The notes beneath the pieces were generated by a model. The model was not told where the DNA came from, did not search any database, and saw only the letters and a list, made by a program, of their open reading frames with translations. From Albimonas donghaensis (GTDB lineage Bacteria; Pseudomonadota; Alphaproteobacteria; Rhodobacterales; Rhodobacteraceae), in NCBI RefSeq assembly GCF_900106695.1, contig NZ_FNMZ01000003.1, positions 310,001 to 374,000 on the forward strand: DNA of 64,000 bases. Direction: 5' to 3'. This document shows positions 44,845-54,297 of the stretch, piece by piece. Numbering within the stretch: position 1 is the stretch's first letter; the number at the start of each line of letters is the position of its first letter. The position numbers and the translations under genes were made by a program.

Positions 44845-45129
44845 CGCGGGGCCTCCGGCACGGCCATCGGGCCGGGCCTTGCAGGGGGGGCGGGTCAGGC
44901 CCAGACCTAGCCCCAAGGCGGCGGCGCATCAACCGCCGCCGCCGCTCACGGCCTGTTGAAGAACCGGGATGCCGGGGCGCCCGCGTGAGACCCGCGTGAG
45001 AGAAGTCCGCGCAGGTCTCGCCCAACTGTCGCCGCGAGCGGGCTGCACGGAGTAGAACTGCGGGAACCGGGCGACTCGGAGGGCGCTTTCCCCCGCCGCG
45101 CCGCCCGCCCGCCCGCAACCGGAGACGCC

Positions 45130-46821
45130 ATGCGATTTCTCGCCCGCAGCCTCGTCGGCGCCCTGCTCACCGTCCTGACCCTGGGGCTGGTGGCGCTGGG
45201 GCTGTGGCGGATGCAGGACGCAGGCGAGGAGGCCGCCGGCCGCGGCGCCGGCGGCGGACGGCCCGGCGCCTCGGCCGAGCGGACCTTCGCGGTGGAGGTG
45301 ATCTCGGTCGAACCCGGCCGCCTGCGCCCGGAGCTGCGCGCCTGGGGCGCCATCGAAAGCGCCCGCCGGCTGGAGCTGCGCCCCGCCCGCGCCGGCCTGC
45401 TGTCGGAACTGTCGCCGGCCTTTCTCGACGGCGGCGCGGTGCGCGAGGGGGAGGTCCTGTTCCGCATCGACCCGGCCGACGCCCGGTCCGACCTGCGCCG
45501 GGCGGAAATCGCGCTGGACGAAGCCGGGACCGAGCGCGCGGCCGCGCAGGCCGCGCTCGCCCTCGCCGCCCGCGACCTGGAGGCGGCGCGGGATCAGCGC
45601 GAGCTGCGCGCCTCGGCGGCGGCGCGGCAGGCGGATCTCGGCCGGCGCGGGATCGGGGCGGCCGCCAACGCCGAAGTGGCGGAACTGGCGCTGGCCGCCT
45701 CCGAACAGCAGGTGATCGCGCGCGAACAGGCCCAGGCCGCCGCCCAGGCCCGCGCCGCCCAGGCCGGGATCGAGCTGTCGCGCGCCGAACTCGCCCGCGC
45801 CGACGCCGCCCGGGCGCTGGAGGAAACCGTGCTGCGCGCGCCCTTCGACGGGCTGGTGACGGAGGTCGCGGCGGTGCTCGGGCGTCGGGTGAACGTCAAC
45901 GAGAAGCTCGGCGCGCTGGTGGACCTGACCCGGCTGGAGGCCGCCATCCGGGTGACCAACGCCGAATTCGCCCGCCTGGTGGACGAGACCGGCCGCCTGC
46001 GTCCGCTGCCCGCGCGGGTGTCGCTCGCCCAAGCGCGGGGCCTGGGGGATCCGGGGGAGGGCGCTGCGGTCGGGGCGCCGCCGCGGAGACGCGAAGGCGG
46101 GGCTTTCGTCACCGGCCGCCTCGCGCGGGCCGGCGCGGCCACCGGGGCCGCGGGCACCGGGCGCACGCTTTACATCCGGCTGGACCCGGAGGCCGGCGCC
46201 CTGATGCGCGAGGGCGATTTCGTCTCCGTCGCGCTGGAGGAGCCGGCGCTCGACCGCGTCGCCTCGATCCCCGCCGCCGCCGCGACCGAGGACGGGCGGG
46301 TGCTGGTGGTCAACGCCGACGACCGGCTGGAGGAGCGGCAGCTGCGCGTCCTGCGCCGGGAAGGGGACGCGCTGATCGTCGCCGAGGCCCCCTGGGGCGC
46401 GCGCATCGTGGCGATCCGCAAGCCGCAGCTCGGACCCGGGATCAAGGCGCGGGTGGCGGCCTCGGGCGACGAGGCGCTGCGGGCCGCCCGGCGCGCCGGC
46501 GCGCCCACGGCCGGGCTCTCCGGCGGCGAAACCCGCGAGGCGAGCCCCGATGGCGGGCCTCGGCCGGGCGACGAGATGGTCACGCTCAGCCCCGAGCGCC
46601 GCGCCGAGCTGGCGGACCGGGTGCGGGCGAATTCCGGGCTGGACGACGCCGATCGCGGCCGCCTGCTGGACCGGCTGGCGGACCCGCTGGTCCCGCGCCG
46701 CATGGTCGAGCGGCTGGATCAGGGGGAGCCCGGCGCGGCAGGTGGAGGCGGGGGCGGAGGCGAAGCCAGGAGCGGGGGCGCAGGCGCCGACGGCGGCTCC
46801 GGCCCCCGCGGCGGAGGCTGA
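45130..46821 (+). CDS. RND efflux periplasmic adaptor subunit (membrane fusion protein)
   Basis: A 563-residue HlyD/AcrA-type adaptor. It has one N-terminal membrane helix (LVGALLTVLTLGLVALGLW), a lipoyl/barrel-sandwich half near ARRLELRPARAGLLSEL, a long alanine/arginine-rich coiled coil (residues about 115-235), the second half-motif VLRAPFDGLVTEVAAVLG and a beta-barrel domain. The C-terminal 120 residues are unusual: a conserved-looking helix (LSPERRAELADRVRANSGL) and a Gly-rich end. It is followed 5 bp later by the permease gene, so they form one operon; no outer-membrane channel gene is present. Confidence 0.88.
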   Translation: MRFLARSLVGALLTVLTLGLVALGLWRMQDAGEEAAGRGAGGGRPGASAERTFAVEVISVEPGRLRPELRAWGAIESARRLELRPARAGLLSELSPAFLDGGAVREGEVLFRIDPADARSDLRRAEIALDEAGTERAAAQAALALAARDLEAARDQRELRASAAARQADLGRRGIGAAANAEVAELALAASEQQVIAREQAQAAAQARAAQAGIELSRAELARADAARALEETVLRAPFDGLVTEVAAVLGRRVNVNEKLGALVDLTRLEAAIRVTNAEFARLVDETGRLRPLPARVSLAQARGLGDPGEGAAVGAPPRRREGGAFVTGRLARAGAATGAAGTGRTLYIRLDPEAGALMREGDFVSVALEEPALDRVASIPAAAATEDGRVLVVNADDRLEERQLRVLRREGDALIVAEAPWGARIVAIRKPQLGPGIKARVAASGDEALRAARRAGAPTAGLSGGETREASPDGGPRPGDEMVTLSPERRAELADRVRANSGLDDADRGRLLDRLADPLVPRRMVERLDQGEPGAAGGGGGGGEARSGGAGADGGSGPRGGG

Positions 46822-46826
46822 GCGCC

Positions 46827-49800
46827 ATGGCCGCGCCGTCCTTCCGCCCTCCCCGCCCGCCGCGCCGACCCGGCGTGCTGGGCTATTTCGTGCGCCACGG
46901 CACCGCCGCCAACCTGCTGATGGCGCTGATGGTCCTGTTCGGCCTCTACGGCGCCAACAACCTGCGCATGCAGCTGACCCCCGACATCCCCTCCAACCGC
47001 ATCATGGTCTACGCGATCTGGGAAGGCGCGGGGCCCGAGCAGATCGACGGCGCGGTGATCTCGCTTTTGCAGCCCGCCCTTCAGGAGATCGACGGGCTGT
47101 CCCGGCTGCGCAGCACCGCCAAGGACCGGGTCGGCACGCTGATCCTGGAGTTCGAGCCCGGCCAGGACATGGCCGCGGCGGGGGAGGAGGCGTCGGCGGC
47201 CGTGCTCGGCGTCGGCGGCCTGCCCGGCACCGTCGAGCGTCCGGTGGTGCGCCGTCAGGTGTGGACCGACAGGGTCACCGACGTGGTGCTTCACGGGCCC
47301 GTGGGGCATGACCAGATCGGCCGGCTCGCCACCGAGTTCGCCGACCAGCTCCGCGCCGCCGGGCTCGCCCGGGTCAGCCTGCTGGGCGCGCCCCCGCACG
47401 CCATCCGCGTCTCGGTCCCCGAACGCGAGCTGGTGCGCCACGGCCTGACCATCGCCGAAGTGGCCGACGCCGTCTCCGACGCCGCGCGCAGCGATCCGGG
47501 CGGGCGCATGGCGGCGGGGGACCGGGTCTCCACCGGGGCGGAACGCCGCTCGATCGAGGAACTGGGCGACGTGGTGGTCGGCGCGGGGACCGAGGGCGAC
47601 CGCCTGCGCCTGCGCGACGTCGCCTCCATCGAGGACGAGGGCGCCCGCACCGGCCGACGCTATTACGTCGGGGACAACGCCGCCGCGGTGATCGACGTGC
47701 GCCGCAACGAGGCCGGCGACGCGGTGGAGATCATGCGGACGGTCCGCGCCGTCGCCGCCCGCATGGCCCCGACCCTGCCCGCCGGGGTGCGGTTCGACTA
47801 CGTCTCCACCCGGGTCGAGCGGGTCGAGGACCGGCTGGCGCTGCTGCTCGACAACGCCGTGTTCGGCATGGCGCTGGTGCTGGCGGTGCTGTTCCTGTTC
47901 CTCAACGCGCGCACCGCGCTCTGGGTCTCGGCCGGGATCCCGATCTCGCTGCTGTTCGCCGCGGGGATGATGTGGGCGCTGGGGCTGAGCCTGAACCTCG
48001 TGACCTTGTTCGCGCTGATCCTGACGCTGGGGATCGTCGTCGACGACGCCATCGTGGTGGGCGAGCATGCCGACGACCTGTCGCGGCGCCGGGGTCTCGC
48101 CCCCGCGGTGGCCGCCGAGCAGGCGGCGAAGCGCATGGCCGCGCCGGTGATCTCGGCCGGGCTGACCACCGCCATCGCCTTCGCCGGCCTGCTGGCCATC
48201 GGCGGCCGCTTCGGCCAGATGCTGGAAGGGCTGTCGATCGTCGTCGCCATGGTGCTGCTGGCGAGCCTCGCGGAAAGCCTGCTGGTGCTGCCCAACCACA
48301 TGCGCCATGCGCTCGCCCGCGGGGGAAGCGGAGGGGCGGGCGCCGGGACACGGCGCCGCGACTGGGCGGAATTCGCCTCCGCCCCCGTCAATCGCGGCTT
48401 CGACGCCCTGCGCGAAGGCGTCGTCCGCCCCACGGCCCGCGCCGTGGCGCGGTTCCGCTGGCCGGCGCTGGGGCTCGCCTTCGCGCTGCTCGCCTTCGCC
48501 ATCGCCCAGCTTCAGACCGGCGCGCTGCCCTGGCGGTTCTGGCATTCGCCCGACCGGTCGTCGCTGGCCGGCAACATCGCCATGCTGTCGGGGGCCGAGC
48601 GCGAGGACACGCTGGAGCAGCTGCACCTGGTCGAGACCGCGGTGCGCGAGGCCGGCGCGGTGTTCGAGGCCCGCCACGGGACCGACCCGGTGCGTTTCTC
48701 CCTCGGCCAGGTCGGGGGCAATGCCGGCCGCGGGCTGGCGGTGGAGGACAGCAAGGAGACCTGGCAGCTCGCCTCCCTGTCGGTGGAGCTGATCGACCCC
48801 GACCTGCGCCCCTATTCCTCCTGGGAATTCCTCGCCGAGGTGCAGAAGCATATCCGGCGCACGCCGCTGACCGAGGTGATCTCGTTCCGCGGCGTCGGCG
48901 AGGGGCCGGGGGAGGACTCGATCTCCATCGAGCTTTCGGGCGCCGAGCCGGAGGAGCTCAAGGCCGCCTCGGAAGCGGTGCAGCAGGCGCTGGCGGTCTA
49001 TCCGGAGGTCTCGGCGCTGGAGGACAACCTCGCCTATGACCAGACCGAGCTGTTGCTGGAGATCACGCCGCTGGGCGAATCCCAGGGCCTGACCGCCGAG
49101 GCCATCGGGACCGTGCTGCGCCACCGGCTGACCGGGATCATCGCCGCGGAATTCGCCGTGGAGGGGCGCGCCGGCCGGATCACCGTGCGCCTGCCGCGCG
49201 ACGAGCTGACCGCGGATTTCCTGTCGCGCACCCGGATCCGCACCCCGTCGGGCGACTGGGCGCCGCTGAGCGAGCTGGTCACCGTCGCCTCGCGCCCCGG
49301 CTTCGGCATGCTGCGGCGGGTCGACGGGGTGATGTCGGTGACCGTGACCGGGGAGCTGTCGGAGGACGACGCCGACCGCGCCGCCTTCATCGAGCGGGAG
49401 CTGCGCGAGCGCATCCTCCCCGACGCGGCGGAGCGCTACGACATCCGCTACGATCTCTCGGGCCTGGCCAAGCAGGAGCGGGCGTTCCTGGCCGACGCCG
49501 AGGCCGGCTTCGCCATGGCGCTGGCCGGGATCTACCTGGTGCTGGCCTGGGTCTTCGCCTCCTGGTCACGACCGCTGACGGTGCTGGTCGCCGTGCCCTT
49601 CGGGCTGGTCGGGGCGGTCTGGGGACATGTCTGGATGGATCTGCCGATGACGCTTTATTCGGTGGTCGGGCTGATCGGCATGTCGGGGATCATCATCAAC
49701 GATTCCATTGTTCTGGTGACCACCATCGACGAGTATTCCCGCCGCCGGGCGCTGGCCCCGGCGCTGGTCGACGCGGTCTGCGACCGGTTCCGGGCGGTGA

Positions 49801-50066
49801 CGCTGACCACGCTGACCACGGTGCTGGGCCTCGCCCCTCTGCTGTTCGAAACCTCGTCCGAGGCGCAGGCGCTGCGTCCCACGGTGGTGACGCTGTGCTT
49901 CGGGCTCGGCTTCGGCTTTTTCCTGGTGCTGCTGGTGACCCCGGCGCTGGTGCTGGCGCAGCGCGACGTGGGGGCGGCGCTGACCTCGGCCCGCCGGCTG
50001 GCGCTGCTGGCGCTGGGTCTGCGCCGGGCCCGGCGACTGGGACGCGCGCGGGATCGCGCGACATGA
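46827..50066 (+). CDS. RND-family efflux permease
   Basis: A 1079-residue inner-membrane proton-driven pump with 12 membrane helices and two large periplasmic loops, the usual RND length. LLMALMVLFGLYGANNLRMQ is helix 1; LTLGIVVDDAIVVGEHADD carries the paired aspartates of helix 4; GLIGMSGIIINDSIVLVTTI is the counterpart in helix 10. It belongs to the HAE/multidrug-like branch rather than heavy-metal pumps. GGAGG lies 9 nt before the ATG at 46827. Substrate unknown; it works with the upstream adaptor and a channel encoded elsewhere. Confidence 0.92.
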   Translation: MAAPSFRPPRPPRRPGVLGYFVRHGTAANLLMALMVLFGLYGANNLRMQLTPDIPSNRIMVYAIWEGAGPEQIDGAVISLLQPALQEIDGLSRLRSTAKDRVGTLILEFEPGQDMAAAGEEASAAVLGVGGLPGTVERPVVRRQVWTDRVTDVVLHGPVGHDQIGRLATEFADQLRAAGLARVSLLGAPPHAIRVSVPERELVRHGLTIAEVADAVSDAARSDPGGRMAAGDRVSTGAERRSIEELGDVVVGAGTEGDRLRLRDVASIEDEGARTGRRYYVGDNAAAVIDVRRNEAGDAVEIMRTVRAVAARMAPTLPAGVRFDYVSTRVERVEDRLALLLDNAVFGMALVLAVLFLFLNARTALWVSAGIPISLLFAAGMMWALGLSLNLVTLFALILTLGIVVDDAIVVGEHADDLSRRRGLAPAVAAEQAAKRMAAPVISAGLTTAIAFAGLLAIGGRFGQMLEGLSIVVAMVLLASLAESLLVLPNHMRHALARGGSGGAGAGTRRRDWAEFASAPVNRGFDALREGVVRPTARAVARFRWPALGLAFALLAFAIAQLQTGALPWRFWHSPDRSSLAGNIAMLSGAEREDTLEQLHLVETAVREAGAVFEARHGTDPVRFSLGQVGGNAGRGLAVEDSKETWQLASLSVELIDPDLRPYSSWEFLAEVQKHIRRTPLTEVISFRGVGEGPGEDSISIELSGAEPEELKAASEAVQQALAVYPEVSALEDNLAYDQTELLLEITPLGESQGLTAEAIGTVLRHRLTGIIAAEFAVEGRAGRITVRLPRDELTADFLSRTRIRTPSGDWAPLSELVTVASRPGFGMLRRVDGVMSVTVTGELSEDDADRAAFIERELRERILPDAAERYDIRYDLSGLAKQERAFLADAEAGFAMALAGIYLVLAWVFASWSRPLTVLVAVPFGLVGAVWGHVWMDLPMTLYSVVGLIGMSGIIINDSIVLVTTIDEYSRRRALAPALVDAVCDRFRAVTLTTLTTVLGLAPLLFETSSEAQALRPTVVTLCFGLGFGFFLVLLVTPALVLAQRDVGAALTSARRLALLALGLRRARRLGRARDRAT

Positions 50067-50274
50067 ACCTCGCATGACGCCACGGGAGTCTTGCGCCGCC
50101 AGCGCCGCGGCGCGAGGCTTTCTGTTGCGCGATACGCCACATTCCCGCCTGAATTCGCGAAAGGCGATGTGTCTGCGCATTGCGCTTTTCACCCGGTGAC
50201 GTATCGGTTGTGTTCACCGTGGGCGACGCGCGCCGTCGCCACGCCCCGCGATGCCGGAGGTCCACCGGGCTCCT

Positions 50275-52854
50275 ATGGCTGAGAAGATGACGACATTCGT
50301 CTGGCGCCACTCCGCGCGCGACCAGATGCTCATGCTCGTCCTGACGCTGTGCAGCTTCCCGATCATCTGGATTTCGCTGGAGCTGCCCAAGCGGATCATC
50401 AACGACGCCATCGACGGCCAGGATTTCCCCCGCGAGCTGTGGAGCTTCAGCCTCGGTCAGACCGACTACCTGATCGCGCTCTGCGCCGCCTACCTGGCCG
50501 CGATCACCGCCAACAACGCCATCAAATACGTCCAGAACATGCATCGCGGCATCCTGGGCGAACGCATGCTGCGGCGAATGCGCTTCGACCTGTTCCGACG
50601 GGTGATGGGCCGGCCGCTGAGCCGCCTGCGCTCCACCTCGCCGGGCGAGCTGGTGCAGATGATCTCGGCCGAGCTCGCCCCCATCGGCGATTTCATCGGC
50701 GCGATCATCGCCACGCCGATCAGCCAGGGCGGCAGTTTCCTCGTCTATCTCGCCTTCATCCTGGCGCAGAACACCTATATCGGCCTCGCCGCGCTGGCGC
50801 TCTACCCGGTGCAGGCCTGGCTGATCCCCAAGCTGCAGGCCAAGGTCGTGGCGATGATCCGCGACCGTCTGGCCAATATCCGCGCCATGGCCCGCGAGAT
50901 CGACGAAAGCATCGACGCGGCGACCGAGCTGCGCGGTCTGCGGGCCCGGCGCTGGCACATGGCGATCGTGTCGCGGCAGCTCTACGACAACTACCAGATC
51001 CGCCGCCGGATCTTCATCCTGAAGTTCCTCATCAAGTTCGTAAACAACGTCGCCAATCACCTGACGCCGTTCTTCATCTTCCTGATCGGCGGCTACTTCG
51101 TGATTCAGGGCAAGCTCAACATCGGCGCCCTGACCGCCGTGCTGATCGCCTACAAGGACCTGGCCGCGCCGTGGAAGGAGCTGCTGCGCTTCTACCAGGA
51201 CTATTCGGACATGAGCGCCCGCTACACCTCGATCATGGAGAATTTCGACGAGGACGGCGAACCCGAGTCCCTGCTCGACCGCGCCCCCGTGGGCGACCAC
51301 GCGCTGGAGCTGAAGGAGGCCCCGGTCGACGGCTTCCCCGCCCCCGTCTCCTGCCACGCGCCGAAAGGCGCGATGACCGCGGTGGTGTGCGAGGACGCCA
51401 ACAGCCGCTCCGCCCTGCTGCAGGCGATGTCGGGGCTGGTGGACGACGCGCCCCGGCGCTGGTCGGCGGCGACCCCGGTGCTGTATCGCGCCGCGGTCTA
51501 CGTGCCGGCCGACCCGCGGGTGTTCACCGGCTCCATCCGCTCCAACCTGCTGCACGGCCTGATGTTCCAGCCGGTGGAGCGGGTCGACAACCCCGAGCGC
51601 GTCCTGCGCGGGCGCGAGGCGCAACTGACCGGCGCGCCCGAGGACGACACCGAGGACAACTGGATCGACGCGCAGGAGGCCGGCTACGACGACCTCGACG
51701 CGGTGGAGACCCGGATGCTCGACCTGGTGCGCCGACTTGGGATGGAGGACGATCTCTACATGGTCGGGCTCGGCTGCCGACTGGACATGACCCGCCAGGC
51801 GCCGCTGGCCGACAAGCTGCTGGAGCTGCGCGGCTCCATCGCCGCCGATCCGGACCTCGCGGAGATGCGGCGCGATTTCATCGACGTGTTCGACGCCGAC
51901 TCCTACGCCCCCAACGCCAGCCTCGCCGACAACCTGTTCTTCGGCCTGCCGCGGGACCCGCAGCTGCGCTGGGCGGATTTCGCCGACGACCGCGCGGTGC
52001 AGCGGGCCCTGGACGAGGCCGGGGTGAAGGTGATGCTGGTGGAGGTCGGGCTCGACCTTTGCGACACGCTGATCTCGCTGTTCGAGGGGGTCGCGGCCGA
52101 CAGCGACCTGTTCAAGCGTTACGGCCTGTTCCCCCGCGCCGAGACCCCCGCCGTCGAGGCGATCCTGCGCAAGTCCAAGCAGCGCGGCCCCGCCCGCCTG
52201 AACCGGAGCGAGCAGGCGCGGATGATGGGCATCGCGTTCAGCTACTGCTCGGCCCGCTACCGGCTGGGCGTGATGCGGGAATCGGAGCGGGTGGAGGCGC
52301 TGCTGGCCGCGCGCCCGGCGGTGCGCGCCGCGCTGAAGGACGATCCCCGCTTCGCCCCCTTCGACGCCGACGCCTACCACCCGGCGATGAGCATCGCCGA
52401 CAACATCTTTTTCGGCCCGACCCGGGTGGAGCGCCGCGACAGCTGGCAGCCCTTCAAGGAGAAGGTCGACGCCCTGGTCGAGGAACGCGGCCTGCGCGGG
52501 CTGATCCTGCGCGCCGGCGTCGATCAGCGGTTGGGCGAGAACGGCATTGCGCTCAACGCCTTGCAGCGGCGCAAGCTGGGGCTGGCGCGGGCGCTGATCA
52601 AGCATCCCTCGGCGATCGTGCTGGACGGGCTGGCGATGTCGGACAGCGGTCCGGATCAGGCGCTTCGGGCGCTGATCCGGGATGAGATGGACGGCGGCGC
52701 GGTGATCTGGGGCGCGGCCTCGGAGCAGGGCGCCGCGCAGGCCGATCACGTGATCCGAGTCGACGCGAACGGTCATGTGAGCCAAGGTTGCGGACCGGCG
52801 TCGGGTTCCGACGCGGGGTCCGGCGGAGTTGACGGAGGTTCGGATGCAGGCTGA
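50275..52854 (+). CDS. ABC exporter-like protein with a degenerate nucleotide-binding domain
   Basis: About 859 residues. The N-terminal 330 form a six-helix ABC type-1 transmembrane domain (LPKRIINDAIDG, RRMRFDLFRRVMGRPLSRLR, FFIFLIGGYFVIQGKLNIGAL). The C-terminal 500 residues resemble an ABC ATPase with every key motif changed: the P-loop position reads CEDANSRSALLQAM, the signature is LNALQRRKLGLARAL, Walker B ends VLDGLA (no catalytic Glu) and the H-loop position is VIWGAA. A Q-loop-like segment appears three times (VPADPRVFTGSIRSNL; SYAPNASLADNLFFG; AYHPAMSIADNIFFG). ATP hydrolysis looks unlikely. The start could also be 50251 or 50287. CNBD and MBL genes follow in the same operon. Confidence 0.8.
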   Translation: MAEKMTTFVWRHSARDQMLMLVLTLCSFPIIWISLELPKRIINDAIDGQDFPRELWSFSLGQTDYLIALCAAYLAAITANNAIKYVQNMHRGILGERMLRRMRFDLFRRVMGRPLSRLRSTSPGELVQMISAELAPIGDFIGAIIATPISQGGSFLVYLAFILAQNTYIGLAALALYPVQAWLIPKLQAKVVAMIRDRLANIRAMAREIDESIDAATELRGLRARRWHMAIVSRQLYDNYQIRRRIFILKFLIKFVNNVANHLTPFFIFLIGGYFVIQGKLNIGALTAVLIAYKDLAAPWKELLRFYQDYSDMSARYTSIMENFDEDGEPESLLDRAPVGDHALELKEAPVDGFPAPVSCHAPKGAMTAVVCEDANSRSALLQAMSGLVDDAPRRWSAATPVLYRAAVYVPADPRVFTGSIRSNLLHGLMFQPVERVDNPERVLRGREAQLTGAPEDDTEDNWIDAQEAGYDDLDAVETRMLDLVRRLGMEDDLYMVGLGCRLDMTRQAPLADKLLELRGSIAADPDLAEMRRDFIDVFDADSYAPNASLADNLFFGLPRDPQLRWADFADDRAVQRALDEAGVKVMLVEVGLDLCDTLISLFEGVAADSDLFKRYGLFPRAETPAVEAILRKSKQRGPARLNRSEQARMMGIAFSYCSARYRLGVMRESERVEALLAARPAVRAALKDDPRFAPFDADAYHPAMSIADNIFFGPTRVERRDSWQPFKEKVDALVEERGLRGLILRAGVDQRLGENGIALNALQRRKLGLARALIKHPSAIVLDGLAMSDSGPDQALRALIRDEMDGGAVIWGAASEQGAAQADHVIRVDANGHVSQGCGPASGSDAGSGGVDGGSDAG

Positions 52855-52890
52855 TAGTGTCCGGGCGGCGCGGGATTGGGAGGTCGCCGG

Positions 52891-53364
52891 GTGAAATTCG
52901 AGGCGGAAGTCAACGCGCTGCAGCGCACGCCGATGTTCCAGGGCGTCGATCCCTCGCGGCTGCGGCTGCTGGCCTTCATGGGCGAGGATCGCACGTTCCG
53001 GGACGGAGAGCTGATCGTGCGCCAGGGCGAGACGTCCGACAGCGCCTACCTGATCCTCAGCGGCAAGGCCGACGTGATCGTGGAATTCGGCGGATCGTCC
53101 TCGGTGGTGGCGCAGCTCGGCCAGTCGGAGGTGTTCGGCGAAATGGCGATGCTGTGCGAGACCCCGCGCACCGCCACCGTCCGCGCCACCGGAGAGCTGC
53201 GGACCCTGCTGTTCGAGCGCGAGGGCATGCTGCGCCTGCTGCGCGAGTTCCCGGAAATGGCGATCGAGATGTCGCGCTCGCTGGCGCAGCGGCTGGAGCG
53301 CACCACGATGGAGCTCGCCCGGATGCGCGCCGGCTCCTCCGCAGACGCGTCTTCGGGCGCATGA
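52891..53364 (+). CDS. cyclic-nucleotide-binding-domain protein
   Basis: A 157-residue protein consisting of one Crp-like beta-barrel: PMFQGVDPSRLRLLAFMGED, LIVRQGETSDSAYLILSGKA, and the phosphate cassette GEMAMLCETPRTATVRA, in which the usual Arg of PRTATV is present, so cyclic nucleotide may bind. There is no helix-turn-helix, so it is not a DNA-binding Crp; the C-terminal helix (LAQRLERTTMELARMRAG) could dimerise. I chose the GTG at 52891, 7 nt after GGGAGG. It lies 36 bp behind the ABC-like gene and overlaps the MBL gene by 4 bp. Confidence 0.85.
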   Translation: MKFEAEVNALQRTPMFQGVDPSRLRLLAFMGEDRTFRDGELIVRQGETSDSAYLILSGKADVIVEFGGSSSVVAQLGQSEVFGEMAMLCETPRTATVRATGELRTLLFEREGMLRLLREFPEMAIEMSRSLAQRLERTTMELARMRAGSSADASSGA

Positions 53365-54263
53365 CGCCGGACGGTTCCGATCCCGCTTCCGAGACGCTGC
53401 GCCTGACGCTATGGGGCGTCGGCGGCTCGGCCCCCACCGGGCGCGCGGCGCGCACCGGCTTCGGCGGCGACACCATCTGTTTCGAGATCCGTCGCGAGCG
53501 CGCGGGCGTCCCCGACCCGATGGCGCTGGTCATCGACCTCGGCTCCGGCGCGCGGGATCTGGGCAAGGCCCTGTCGCGTGAGGCGGCGGAGGCCGGCCGC
53601 CCGGCGGAGGCGGAGATCCTGATCTCCCACCTGCACCTGGACCATATCGTCGGCGCGCCGTTCTTCGCGCCCTTTTACCAGACCGACGCCCGGCTGGCGC
53701 TGCGCTGCGGTCTGCACGCCGATCCCGACGAAACGCGCGAGGCGCTGCGCACCTTCGCCTCGCCCCCCTATTTCCCGATCAAGCCGCTGGGCGCCGCCCA
53801 CGTCGCCTGGGCGAGCTTCGCGCCCGGCGAAACGATCGAGGCCGCCGGGCTGACCGTGCGCACCATCGCCTTGAACCATCCCGGCGGCTGCTGCGGCTTC
53901 CGGATCGAAAGCCCGGCCGGCGACATCTGCGTGATCGGCGACCATGAGGCCGGCGTGCCGGAGATCGACGCGGCGGTGGAGGCCTTCGTGGACGGCGCGG
54001 CGCTGATGCTGTTCGACGCCACCTATTGCGACAGCGAGCTTCACGCCCATCGCGGCTGGGGACATTCGAGCTGGCAGCAGGGGGTCGCCCTGACCAGGGC
54101 CGCCGGCGTGGGGCGCACGCTGCTCTACCACCACCAGCCAGAGTTGGACGACGCCCAGCTCATGGCGCGCGAGGAGGCGGCGACGGCGATCTCGGACCGG
54201 GTGAGCTTCGCCCGCCAGGGCATGACCTGGCGGGTGACGAACGGAAAGGCCGGGCGGGCCTGA
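53361..54263 (+). CDS. MBL-fold metallo-hydrolase
   Basis: A 300-residue metallo-beta-lactamase-fold hydrolase. Zinc ligands are visible in SHLHLDHIVGAPFF (HXHXDH), IALNHPGGCCGFRI, VIGDHE and the late YHHQPELDD. The opening LTLWGVGGSAPTGRAARTGFGGDT resembles the RNase Z/phosphodiesterase-like branch, which hydrolyses phosphodiesters including cyclic nucleotides. The ATG at 53361 overlaps the stop of the CNBD gene (ATGA), so the two are co-translated. A cyclic-nucleotide phosphodiesterase paired with a sensor is an attractive but unproved reading. Confidence 0.85.
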   Translation: MTPDGSDPASETLRLTLWGVGGSAPTGRAARTGFGGDTICFEIRRERAGVPDPMALVIDLGSGARDLGKALSREAAEAGRPAEAEILISHLHLDHIVGAPFFAPFYQTDARLALRCGLHADPDETREALRTFASPPYFPIKPLGAAHVAWASFAPGETIEAAGLTVRTIALNHPGGCCGFRIESPAGDICVIGDHEAGVPEIDAAVEAFVDGAALMLFDATYCDSELHAHRGWGHSSWQQGVALTRAAGVGRTLLYHHQPELDDAQLMAREEAATAISDRVSFARQGMTWRVTNGKAGRA

Positions 54264-54276
54264 GCCCCCCGGCCTT
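54246..54276. terminator. terminator between convergent genes
   Basis: AAGGCCGGG (54246-54254) pairs with CCCGGCCTT (54268-54276) around a 13 nt loop that contains the MBL-gene stop codon. On the minus strand it is followed by TTTCCGT. It probably ends the ABC/CNBD/MBL transcript and the opposing VPLPA-CTERM transcript. Confidence 0.5.
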
Positions 54277-54297
54277 CGCCGTGCGGTTCCGACAGGT

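Noticed and set aside
45204-46826. In-frame N-terminal extension of the RND permease (giving 1620 residues)
   Set aside because: This part runs in the wrong frame through the adaptor gene; the permease has its own GGAGG and ATG at 46827 and a normal length from there.
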